Of a DNA stretch of 64,000 nucleotides, positions 39,201 through 52,000 are shown one piece after another. The position numbers and the translations under genes are program-made. Source of the DNA: Lateolabrax maculatus (taxonomy: Eukaryota; Chordata; Actinopteri; Acropomatiformes; Lateolabracidae); assembly GCA_031216445.1 (NCBI GenBank), contig CM062218.1:4539001-4603000 (forward strand), read 5' to 3'. Within the stretch, counting starts at the first letter, position 1. The number at the start of each line of letters is the position of its first letter. The notes beneath the pieces are model-generated. The model saw only the letters and a list, made by a program, of their open reading frames with translations, made no database searches and was not told where the DNA came from.

Positions 39201-42200
39201 CAGGCAGACGGATCATTGACTGTGTGTATGTGTGTTTGTTTGTGTGCTTGCCATTTAAATATCCATTGTTTGTTATCCATTGTTGAAGGACGATGAGGAC
39301 ATGTGAATATCGATAATGGCTCAATTCAACCTGTCTGATAAATAGGAGAATATTTTTTCCCAATAATGTGTAAAAATAAATAAATAATCTAGAAAAATTA
39401 AAAGTTAAAATTCAGATCCACTTTAAGACAGAAGCTGGCAGGATACTTCAAAGAAAGAGGAGGAGGATGTGGGTGGCTGCACCAGAGCAGAGCTCAGAAA
39501 ACTGTGCTTGATGATCTTCTGATGAGCTTCTAATCCCAAAAATGTAAAATCTGAGCAGACACCGAATGAAAAACACTTGACACCAAAGTGTACCCTTGAT
39601 GACCTAAGAAAGACACTTCTGCTGTTGTGTGTTTCATCTCTCAGTTCTGTTTTGATACTGTTTCAGAAAAAAAATATAAAGATCTCTTACCACTTTGTGT
39701 TATTACATGTAAAAGAGGACCGTCATCCTTCTCGTACCTTTTGTTCTTGGATCTGGGCCTTGACCACGCGGTACTCGGCCGACGGAGGCTTCTGATTGGT
39801 CACCAGCTCCTCTGTGTCGCTCAGCCAGCTTAGCAGAGGCTCCAGAGCATCCTGGAATTTTCCACAATGCAACAGGGCCTCCTGCAGCTGGGCGATACGC
39901 TCTGCCACCTGAGGACGGGAGAGGTGGTTGTGAGTTGAGTAAAGTCGATTTAATATAGCATGAATGTAAGTCTATAGAAGTCCAAAAAGCACATGTCAGA
40001 GGGTCACACAGACAAACAGAAAGCGCACACACACACATCTCTACCTGCTTCCCATATGGTTTTAAAGTCTAACTAAAAGCTCGAAACAGAAACAATGTCT
40101 CCGTCCTTCTCTTATGTGTTTTGTATATCAGTGGCTCTCCTGGTTTCAGACACATATAGAGTCGTACCCGCTTGTTGAGTGAGTTCCATTGGAGGTTGGT
40201 GGTTTCCAGGTCGTGCTCCAGTGCCTGGGTGTCGGTGTGTTTGGCGGCGCTCTGGATCAGACCCTGACCCACTGCGTTGACGTGCTGCAGCTTTGGTTGA
40301 ATGCTGTCCACCTGCTCTCTCTCCACGGCCTGGAAGAGGAAGCGAGAAAAGGGTGATCATTAATGATTTATTGTCTTGTCATAAATGAATGAAAGAAAAA
40401 AAGAAAAAGGGGTAAGCACAACGGTTTATTTAAAAGCAGAAGTAGCCAAGTCAGTAGTCAAAAATACACTGTGCATTCAATCTGCGTGACAACAAATGGA
40501 GGTGAACTTTACTACATTATGTATATATATAGAAGCGACTGGATATAAGGAGATGAAAGACAGACTGAGGGATGTGCAGAGATAAGAGAGGAGTGGGAGA
40601 CAGGAAGGGAACAGGGGAAATGAGGGTGGAGGGAGGAGAAAAAATGAGGGGAGAGAGGGATTACGGGGATTAGAGGGTTGGACGAGTAAGGGGCTGGCTG
40701 GAAAAGGCTGAGTCGACAACACACACACATTGTAGAGTACACTAACACACTTGCATGGGTGCACACAACCTTCACTTGATCACACACCCAAATTCACACA
40801 CAAGCACACACACAGTCTGATGCGAACGCACACATTTATAGCAAATACACGCACAACTTCGCCTGTCTGGCCACATTACTCACACACACACGTCACAGTG
40901 CAGGACTGGAGCCATCTTGTGATGACAATAGAGGCAGCCACCCGACACTAAAGACAACCAGACTTCACTTCCCTGGCCGAAAAAGACGGAGCAACAGCCA
41001 AGAGAGCTCCTCTGTCGTAGTAAATCTGTGCCACTACTATATCCAAACACATGCTAAAGCAGTGTTTTTTTTTTTTTTTTTATATGTTCAGAGTGAAGGT
41101 CCTGAGCAATTTAGAGTATTTAATTTGTATTTCCACTCAAAACACTATGAAATGCCACATATTCACTGGTTATAGCTTCCCAAACGTAATAATCTACTGC
41201 TTTTCTCTATTGTATACCATTGCAAAATGAATATCTGTATTTTGAAGTGGCGGTTGGACAAAAAAAATAGCGTCATACCATCAATTTAAACTGACTTTGG
41301 TAATTGGGAATTTTCACTATTGTCAGTCTTTTTATAGACTCAGTGATCAATGTGATCAATTCTGGAATCCATCAATAGTTACAATAATCCTTAGCTGCAG
41401 CCCTAAAACAATACAAAGCAAAACTAAATTGAATTCAAAGGCCTGACTATGCCCCATTACAAACTCTATGACTTTTCTTAATTTCAATTTTTTATTTCAT
41501 AGTTTGGAGCACATCCCTGACTTATAAAATCTGGTCCTGTCTAGTTTGTCAATGTTGTTTTTCAAAAGCGGTAAACAGTCTGGTTTTCCCCACAGTTAGT
41601 CCCACTGTGGAGAAAAACAACCCAAAACCAAAACAACTTTGGCAATGTGAGAAAAAACGAAAAAAGCATTCTGCTAAATTCCTGTAAACCATCCTGCGAT
41701 ATCCAACAATTTGCCAAATCCACAAGACAACTTTCACAATTTCATGGTATTGCACCAATTCCCAGAGCAGTGGGAACACCGTAAACCACCACTGATATAT
41801 TATAATATAATATATATAATAATATAATAACAAAATTATTTTCATTCGGCCGTCTTTCAGACAAAATCCCAACTAATGGGGGTCCGCTGTCATGAAAACG
41901 TTTGAGAAGTCCTGACATTCAGAACAGGCCCACAGAGGGAGAATTAAGCCTGGTGGTTTATAATGCTGTGGCAGCCAAACCCCAATGGCCACACAAAGAG
42001 ACAGAGACACACACACACACACACACAAATAACCAGATGTACACATCCAGGACACACACACACACAACAGATTTTGGTAAATCCATGCCTGGGGGAAAAT
42101 AGCTGGCGTGACAATACTGGAGGGGGTGCAGTTAAAGTGAGGGAGAAGGAAAATGTAGGTTTGGGTTTCAGTGAAATACCACTCTGGCCTGGAAGAAGCT

Positions 42201-43054
42201 ACAACAGTCGTGGGTGTCCAATGGTCAAATAATAACCAAACCACTACACACTACTGTACCCAACACAAATGACATAAAAAAGTCTGAACAAGAAATCGTT
42301 CTTCCTTCATTTTCACCATAAAATCTAAAAGATGTATTTGTTAATGTTCTTTCATCTTCCATCAAATCACCACTTTGACCTCCAATAAACAGCAGGCCAG
42401 CAGACCAGCAGTGGATCTGAAAGGAGTTGAGTGTCCACGTTTCAGCAGGCTAAACTAAATCCTTCATTTTCATTTTCACTACAAAATAAAGAAAAACAAT
42501 ATGCATGAATGAGTCAAAAGGTGGCTACCAGAATATTAATACATCTTTGAGGTTATATTTAAGTACAAAATGTGAAATGCCCGAGTTTTCACATTTGGAG
42601 GATTTCAAATGAAAAAGGAGAGCTGAAACCAAACAATGAATCAAGTCCAAATTAACGGTTTTTAATTGTTCAAATCTGAGCCTTTCATTCATGAAATATT
42701 CACCTGTTGTTTAAAAGCTTCCAAAGCCATTGATTTGGATTTATGACGTGTTGAGGATGTTTACAGACCTGCAGACAAAATACTGAGCTGGTCTTTGGAT
42801 CGGCTGGAAGTGGTTGAGCTGGAACGTGTTTCTGAGTCTCTGCAGCGAGTCATAATCAAAGGGTTTATAGGTTTCTGCTCATCTGGTTTAAATATGGCAT
42901 CAAACTACAGGTTCTCCACGCCAAGGCTTTGTGTGTGTGTTTGTGTTTGTGCGAGTGGGTATGAATCTATGTGCGTAATTATGTGTGTGAAAAAAATTAT
43001 TAAGTGTTCTACAGGTATGAATCTCTGTGCCCGATTAAATATGAATGAGCTGTG

Positions 43055-43091
<37 letters not shown>

Positions 43092-46000
43092 CCTGTCCAC
43101 TTTGGATGCAGCTGTGTTGTGGTGATGGGCGTCATAGCTGCTTGGAACAGGAAGTCTGTCGGCCAGAACAACAATGACTGTAGCCATGACCCGCTCCGCC
43201 CTACGCCTTATCCTGGTGTGCGTGTGTGTTTGTGTGTGTGTGTGTGTGTGTACTTTTACAACTATCTTTGTGAGAACCAATTTTAGTTTTACACCATGGG
43301 AGTGAGGACATTTTTGGAAAGTGAGGACATTTTTGTCTTGTCTGTTCTTGGCTGTTTGAGGTCTAAGATTTGGTTTTAAGGTTCAGGTTAGAATTAAGTT
43401 TAGGTTACGGCCATGGTGAGGGTTGGGGTCAGGCACACAAGTATAGAAGTACAAACCTGTGTGTGTGTGTGTGTGTGTGGGTGTGTGTGTGGGTGTCTCA
43501 GAGGTAGAGGGGAACAGAAAAGGAAAAAACAGGGAAAGTACACCCATTCATCATCTAAACATACACTGGGGGGCATATAAACGCGTTATAGGTCGCGTGT
43601 GTTTACATTTCTGTCTGTTCTCCCTCTTCTTCTGCCACTCTCTTTGTGTTTTTCCTCTCTTTCTGTCTCTATTTCAGCCGCCCTCTCTGCTCTTTCTCTC
43701 CCTCACCAGCTCAGAGTGGGTGACTCCACTAAACCAGAGCTCTGGAAAATGTCCCACATACTTGTCATTCTTCCCTACCTCAGCCAGCACGCAGCAACAC
43801 ACGCACACACTCTTAACTGAGCTATCACCACCATACTTGTCATCTTCCTCCTCCTCTTCCTCCCGTCATGTCACCACTCATCTCTTTACCTCTTCTCTTC
43901 CTTTTTTTTCTCCCCCTACCACAGCTGCCACCTCCCCTTCGTCCCACTCTGTCTCTCCATCTGGACCGCACTGGTTTTCTCACTTCAGCCACAGTTCGGC
44001 GTGTAGAACAGGCGATAAAATCACAGGGATGAAAGTGGATCTGACTAAAGCTGGTGAACGGACGTGAGAGGCTGATGCTGGCTAAATACTGTTTGCATAG
44101 ATATTTCATGTCAAATAGACATTTGTTTGAGACGTTGAAATACTCAAGAAGATGAAAGAATTGAGTTTTTGTCCCCTGTTTATCAAACAACCACAGTAAT
44201 TTTGAGGAATACAGATTTTGGTTTAGTTCTCAGTGATTTGTGCCTGAATCAGTGGATACAAGTTTAAACTTGGCTGTCAGTTAAATTCTGGTAAATCTTT
44301 TTAGTCTTGTGTCTTTAGTTCTTCTCTTTAACACTTCACAAGTTTTTTCAGATCAGCGTTCATTCAGCACAGGTGGGGCGAGTGATAAAAACCAAAGAGA
44401 AGGTAGATACTAGGAAGAAAAGTCAGCTTAAGGCAGAGATACAGAAAAACACACCACACATTTGGTTGGACAAGAGGGTAACATCTAACTTTAAAGCAGA
44501 GCTGGAGCAATTAATTGATTTGTCGGGTGACAGGAAACTAATGGACAACTATTTTGATCATCAACTAATCTGTTGTTTTTGAAGAAGAATTCCAAATATT
44601 TGCTGGTTAAAGCTTCTCACATGGGATGATTGGCTGTTTTTCTTTGACATATCTGATTGAAACTGAATACTTCTGGGTTTGGTCAAATAAAACTAGTAAT
44701 CTGGATGATTTATGTTGGGCTTTGGGGAATTACAGCGAGCACAAACAAGACAAAAATACAGAAATCTCATGCTGAATAACGAAAACTTGGGCACATTGTT
44801 TTGTGTTCATGTAGGAACCCATCACTAATAGTTTTCAGTAGCTAATCAGGTCAAATATTGTGCACAAGTGTGAAAGCACATGACTATGATGCAGATAGGG
44901 CGACACTAAAGTCAATCAAATTTATGATCCTAATAATCTCAAGAATATTCTCACTGGGCTCAAATCTCAAGAGTGGAACAATAGTGAAAACGTCTAATTT
45001 AACCTCACTTTGGGACTCACTGTTACATAATAGTGCTTTTTAGGATCTGTGAACTGACAGTGTGAGTGTATGTCTACGGTAGATGAGCATGTGTGTGCAT
45101 GCTCTACATTTAGCTGTCATCTGTCGAGCTAATAATGCTGAGGAGAGGAATAACTGGCGCGTGTCCAAAACATCACTTAAGGGAAATCGATGATCAATCG
45201 GGACAGATGAGGAACATGTAGCTCCTAACATAAATGCAAAAAAAATTACTAATGACAGCACACAAAAACATGGCAACTGATACGGTCACTGCTGCAAAAA
45301 TATGAGAAATGAAAGGAAAAAGAAAATATGTTTAGAAAATTGAGAGCATGAAGGATGTTGCCCGGCTACACAGAGTTTTCCAACTTGTTATCAAGGCTTT
45401 AAAGTTGTTCTCTGAACTGTGTCCTCTCCTTTCATCTTCCTTTCCCTTCATAACTGATTTCCATAACTACGTGATCTGTTTATTCCATCAGAAAGGAGCT
45501 ACTGGTCATATTAAAAACGTGTGCATCTTAAAAGTGTTGCCTCTAAAGCTACAATTGGACTGAAGAGACGGTGAAATAAAACTGGTATGCGATTAAAAAC
45601 AGACGTGCAGAGGAAAGACAGGATCTCATATTAGAACTGAATGGGAGTTAGTGTATATGAGCGATAAATGGAAAACCAGAGGGAAAAAATGAACAGACTG
45701 AATATCCTGAATGCAATATGGCAGCCAGTAACAGCACCGGTATCGCTTGCTTTTCCTTCACCCCACACCTCCTCCCTCACCCCTCTCCCTCTATTCCTGC
45801 CTCGGCCCTCGTCTCTCACTCTCTTCCTGTCTTTCAACCCTCATCCTTCCTCACTGCCTCCTTTCTCTTTTAATGGAACGAGGAATGAGAGGAGGAAGGA
45901 AAGGGTAGTGATCTGTTTCTGAACTAACCTCCATGGGGGAAAACAATTTCGCCAGAGAGGCTTTGCTTTAGCCGACTGACCAGTGTCAGACATGGGGACA

Positions 46001-49000
46001 AAGCGGGTAATGGGTTAATAAATCCCATTTGAAACCAGTGTCCTTATTTGAACATCAACAGATACAAATCTCATGCAAATGTGGCCTGCATTCAAAGCAT
46101 GTTGGCTCAAACCTTACTATCCTCTTTTGCTTCCCCTTTGTTGTCCCACCAACAATTCGTTTTCCCTTTTAGAGATGCAATTTTTCTGAACACACACACA
46201 TCCTTTTCCTTCATTCATTCTTTCTTCCCACATTTTGGGGATTTCTGTGCTGCTAATCAGCTCCCTGTGAGACAGACAAAGAGAGAGTAATATATGAAGA
46301 ATATATTTTTGGGGGATTTGAGGTTTCCTGGAAACATGTTCATATCTAACAGGAAACCATTGCTCTACCACATTGATAAAAGCTTTGTTGTTTTGCTGAT
46401 ATCATTGTGGGGGGTGGGGGGGTGATGTAGAGGCAGGCACACAGACAAAAATATGTAAAATCATTGAAAAACGCTTCAAATATTTGATCTACTTTTTACA
46501 TTTTAAACCCATCTATGTTCAATTCCAGTGGGAGATCAATGTGTTCCTGCTTCTGCTTTCATGCTTTTCTGTGCTCCTGAACACGTCCCCCTCCTTCCCT
46601 CTGTGTGTTTCGCAGGTTTATCCCGGAGGCGGCTGTTCAGAACCAGAATTATCACATCAATCAAAACATAAATGTATGAGCTGCGGACCTGAAGCCACCT
46701 GGTTCTCTCTATGCCTGTTTATCTCTCTCTCTGCTTCAACATCTGTCTTTCATGTCTTTCTGGCCCATTTGCTCCTACTATTCCATCTTGTACTGAAAAT
46801 GGAACGAAAATGGATAATGTGCAGATTTCAGAGACCCACTGTTACAGCAGGTCTATTTATTTTATTTTTTTTACTGCGTCAGAGTTGATTTCAAAAACTA
46901 ATTTCAAAAACCAAAAATAAGACATAAAACTGGCAAAAGAAGTCTACTTCCAGTAAAACATAGGTTATGAAACAAAACAGCGGTTATGAAGTACTAATCT
47001 GTTTGGACTGCATACAAACCCAGCTCTGTGCTCATCCATGTGGACACGCAGCTTAAAAACCTATCACTGCATATCAAAAATAAGTCCTCTAATTTCTACA
47101 TGCAGCGTGTGTTGAAATTTTTATGGACTTAAATGGATATAATTTAAGAAAATGTAAGGATTTTGTAGGACCCTCTAAAGCTCGTATCTACAGACAGCAA
47201 CAACAAAGGGTTATGAATGAAACATGCAATTTCAGAACTGTCTGCCTCTAAATCTGTGTATAAGCTGCCTTTCGGTCAGTCTGTCTGTACTGTGTGTTCC
47301 CTCGTCCCAATTCATCAAACAGCATGCAAAGCTAGTCCATCTGTCCGTCTGTTTGTGGGGCATGCATACATAAAATGTGCCTTAAAATTAGCTCCATATT
47401 AATCCAAAGAACTTCTGCTTGTGTCTGCCTGCCAGCGTAGCTCTCTTATCATTGTGCTAAAGCCCCATGTAGCGCTAAAAGGTGCTCCCCCGTGCAAACA
47501 ATAGCTTCCTCCACCCAACCTCCCTGTCGCCTGTCATAACTCTTTTTTTGTGTCTGCTTCTTTGTCTTTCTAAACACAGTGCGTCTATCTGTCCTCCCCA
47601 TGTCTTCACACCATCCCCTTTCAAGGAATTTCGATCAGCGACTCAACGTGAAAATTGCCTGTTTTTTTTTGTTGTAGTGTATATTTTGCATTGGAGCAGA
47701 ATATCGAAGTGGGGTGGGAGATACAAAGACAGAAGAACAGCGAGCAGAAAAGAGCTGGATGTTAGACAGAAAGTCAGGTTGGTGTACAATAGACAGAAAC
47801 AAAACACAGAGTGAAAGACAGGATGGTCAACAGGCAATGGAGTCCAGCCCACAGATCCAGTGTTAGCCCTGGCACATTCTTATCTGATATCTGGGTTTAT
47901 ATTCCCCCGACAACTTCACACACTGTTTGTGTAGCCATGTTGGCAGAGGCAGCTCCCCTCACAGAGAGCCACAATATTTACCTCTCACCTCCTTATCTCA
48001 GCAAAAAAACCATCCAAGCATGGAGGAGAAGAGGGGGAGGAGAAGGAGGTTTTGGGAGAGAGAGAAGGAGAGTCAGTTGAGGAGAGGGAGCATGGCTGGA
48101 TAAAGGGGATTTCATAACACAAAAAAAGTGCATGTGTCACCTTTTAGAAATGTGAACAAAAAATGGAGTCAAATTTCCAAATCGTCATCCATCATTCATT
48201 ACCATGAAAAACAAACCATAAAGGGCCAGTGTTTTATGTGGTAACACATTATTACTGGTATGCATACCAAGTTTGGGAATCATTACAGTGATTTTTAAAT
48301 TATCTTCTTAGAGAGTGTGTGCATTATTAAATACTGGTTGTCTCCTTTTGGGACAAAACTTTTAATTGGAGCCAAGTATCGTGTCCAGAAATACCCTCAG
48401 TGCAACAGAAGCAACTTTTTAGTCTTTGAGCTGTTAAAAAAAAAAAACTCTTCTCTATGTTAGAAGACTTTAAAAGTTTCTTCTGTATCTGACCCAGGAA
48501 ATCAAAATCTAACTAGTAGCTTGCATTACAAAATGCCGCAAAATAAAAAAACAGTCACAAAGGGTCTCCAAAACCTACAGTATATAAAGTATGTACAGTA
48601 ACCCCGTTTTTGTTGTTTTCCTTTCAAAATGTTCTGCTTTCTGACTTTCAAATGCTTTTTTCCCCCTTAATCGAGCCTGATGTTGTTACGGATCATCTGC
48701 CCAACAGCACTCTGTACAGCTGTTTCTCTGAGTTAGATCTGAGGCGGATGCTGTGGACACAACATCTGATTATATTAAACTAAAGCCAGAGAGGCTGTAT
48801 CTGCAGAGAGAACAAATGTGGACTGATAACATATACAGACACAAAAACCAGCTACACACCCAAACAGACAGACACAGGCACACATTCTCACAAACACACA
48901 TACAGTCAAATGTACTCATAAACACACAAAGCGTAGAGTAAATGATTTGTGACTGACCAATCAGAGCAGGCCACTTGTGCCTGATGGGAACTATAATGTA

Positions 49001-52000
49001 ATAAAAGTGGACCAGTAGTTTGCATCGTCAGCATGGGATCAGGTGCATCAGTGGCCACCCAAATCACACTTGTGTATGATGTGCACTGATTTTTGAAATT
49101 TCTCTGACAGACATTGACTGTAACATTTGAACTTAAATGTGGCGATGAGAAAGCCATTGATCAAAAGGCAGTGAAATGCACATGTAATTTCCTAGATCAC
49201 ACACTGATTTTACATGTTTCATATGCAAAAAGAGGGAACCAGCATAATAATGGAAAGACTAAATTCATGCGAGTCCGTGCGCAACAAAAACAGGGTTCAG
49301 ATCAGGCAAATCTGGGCCAGACACTGAGTCATAGCAGAGCTGCTAGAAAGCACGACAGCCTGTCAAACACACTGTCACACTGAGATACACGCCAGCATAT
49401 ACACACACCTTTACATGCAGCCCACACAGTCAAACACAGAGGTAGATGGGAGAGGAGTGACACTACACAAACAAAATAAGTTGCAGACTGAATGCAGAGA
49501 GACTAGTCTGACACACACACTTACATTGACAGTTCTACGCCAAGTTAATCTTGCAGCATTTATAGATATCCATTTCAGATCCATGTCTGTACACAGCAGT
49601 AACACTGTGTATACTGTGACATTGACTACATTCTTAGAAACCAAATCTACCCAAACAGTGAAAGTCATCCAGTCTTGCTCCATATACAAACACACTGGCT
49701 CCTCAAACATCGACCTTTCTCACAAATGATTTAAACAAAACAGAAAACTTTGGCCTGTATCACTTCATGTACATACACAGCTGGGACACACCCAGCACCC
49801 ATGACTTTTGTATGGAAACACAGCATTCTGTATATGCAGACAGTGTAAACACAACAATAGCATGCCCTTGAGATAAATGTTGTCAACTGTGCACTTGAGA
49901 TCAGCATTATAAGTAGGCCTCAGGCACACACTGCTCTTTTAGCCTCACACAAATAAACATGTGATCAATCTCAAATATGTGCATGCACTGTAGATTAGCC
50001 CTGACCCCGACCCAAACACGTGGCATATGCACGCACACACTGAGCGACCCTGAGGGTAGTTTCCCATAAGTAGCGAAAACCCCCTCTAAGCATCATATTG
50101 CAATAATTTAAAGCCCTACTTCTCAAACACAACTAGCTAATTATGGCGTCTACATAACTTCACCCCCCCACACACATACATTTTCCATGTCTACATCAGT
50201 TATACACAAGGCTCAGCTACCTGACCCAGTTCTTTTTCCATGCTATGCCTCTTTGTGTCCACATGTCCACATCGAATGCATTCATTGCTAAAAACAGATT
50301 TTTGCTCAGCTTTTACTTTTCACCAAGTAATCTTCTTTTATTAGGCTAAATAGATGAACCAAGGTCTGTGTGGTTCAATTTAATTCATTCTCAGTACTTG
50401 GCACTGTATTTATGGACGCTGCATATCTGTTCCAAAGCACTCTACTAAAAACCGAATATAGTAAATGGTCTAGACTAAATAAATCACCTCACAAGACCAA
50501 TATGAAGTTCTATATGAAGGGAATAAAGAGAGCATACCGCTACCTTTATGTCAGTGTCGAAACTTGGTAATATAGTTGTCGATTCATTCTCTGCTTTAGA
50601 GCTCCTTCCTGATTCTAAGACGGGATCTGTGTGACAAGCTGTGGCCCCTGTCTGGGGCCCGTCTTCCTGGGGCCTACAGACCTGTGCCTGGCTTGTCTCT
50701 GTCTGTGTAAATAGGCTTTGTAGCAGGCCTGGCTCAAGTTGGTCCCAGGCCTGGTCTGTGGACATGAGTGGAGGAAAGTCCAGAGCAGAGCCGTCTGACT
50801 CCCAGTCACTGTCCCCTGTCATGGAGCCCAGGACAAACTCTACTCCATCCATCCCAGACTGGGTCCCTTCAGAGTATGAGTCCAAGTCCAGCTCCTGAGT
50901 ATCCTCACAGGCTGACGAGACTTCTGAAGGGCCCGGTTGGGGCCGTTCAGGTGCCGCCATGTAAACAAAGCTGTCAGGAGAAAGGAAGGCTCCCTCCTCC
51001 TCTGCGTCTGGGCAGCAGGGAGGTTTGGGGACAGGACTTGGGGGAATGGAGTCCTCAAATGGAGATGGGGGACAGTCACTGGGGTCCTGGGGAGGCGCAG
51101 ACACAGCCAGATAAACAAAACTATCGGATATCACAAAGGCCTCTGAGTCTTTAGTATCCAACCCAGCGCCACAAGTATCCGATTTAGAAGGTGACTGAGG
51201 TAAAGAGGGAGCGGGTGCTGAGTCCGTATGTTGAGGGTGTACGAAAGGAACAGAGTCTGATTTTGGGGTGCTAGTTGTCACTTCTGTTGCAGTTTCCAGA
51301 TCTGGGTCTTGTGCAGGCATGTCCAGTCCTGAGACTACATCTGTGGGGACAACTAAAGTCTCAAAGCTTGTCCCTTCTGTGTCACATGTTACTGCCACAG
51401 CAAGGTTGCTAGTCTCTGAGGGGACTGGATCTTCTTGACAGGAAGTTTGAACGTCAACATCCTGAGTACATTCATTGTCGATTTCTTTTTCAGCCGTGTG
51501 CGGCGGCTCAAGGGAGTGATCCATGAGAACTCCCTCGCTACTGTCCAAACTTGGCTCAGATTGGTCATACACATCCCACTCTGTTTCTAACTCCTCTTCC
51601 TCTTTAAATTCTCCCTCGTCCTGCTCAACCTCCTCCTCCACTTGCTCCACCTCCTCAGCTTCCTCAGCGTAAGGGTTCATTGGGCTACGAGTTGGAGAGG
51701 CGGCTCTCTCCTCACAATCCTCGGCATCATGCTCCGATGATGCCCCACTATCCAAGTCTGTTTCAGTCTGTGCAGGTCTCCCCTGTTCACAGTCTGTCTG
51801 AGTTATGTCACTAATACCAGTTCTGTCTGGTTGGGACATGTGGACACCACTGGAGTCCGACTCCAGTTGTTGACCAAGAGCAGAGTCTGTTGGGTAACTC
51901 ATCTCTTCTTCTTCTACCTCATCCTCATTGTAGTCAACATCACAATCTTCATCAATGAAACCATGTTCCTTTTCACAGTCTTGGGCTCGCACCAAGTCAA

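Larger units (their letters stand above)
34546..39737 (-). other. macf1 introns between exons 3 and 8
   Basis: Holds exons 4-7. The remaining introns contain the GT array at 36233-36276 beside exon 6 and a short TAT/ATA tract near 35725. No additional exon recognised. Confidence 0.55.
40330..50543 (-). other. macf1 10.2 kb intron after alternative exon 1
   Basis: No spectrin, plakin or other recognisable coding exon on either strand. Contains copies of two dispersed repeats (41235-41408, 44500-44745), a GTGAGGACATTTTT-type repeat (43205-43500), poly-T (41065-41081) and several CA/GT arrays (42007-42028, 43055-43090, 43457-43493). Confidence 0.6.

Noticed and set aside
43459..44067. Plus-strand 202-codon open frame in the large intron
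   Set aside because: Begins in a GT array and continues in pyrimidine-rich Ser/Leu/Pro sequence; no family resemblance, no conserved exon structure.
50484..50543. The last 19 codons of the exon 1 open frame as constitutive coding sequence
   Set aside because: A good phase-0 donor at 50543 precedes them and joins exon 2 in frame; they are kept only as a possible intron-retention tail.
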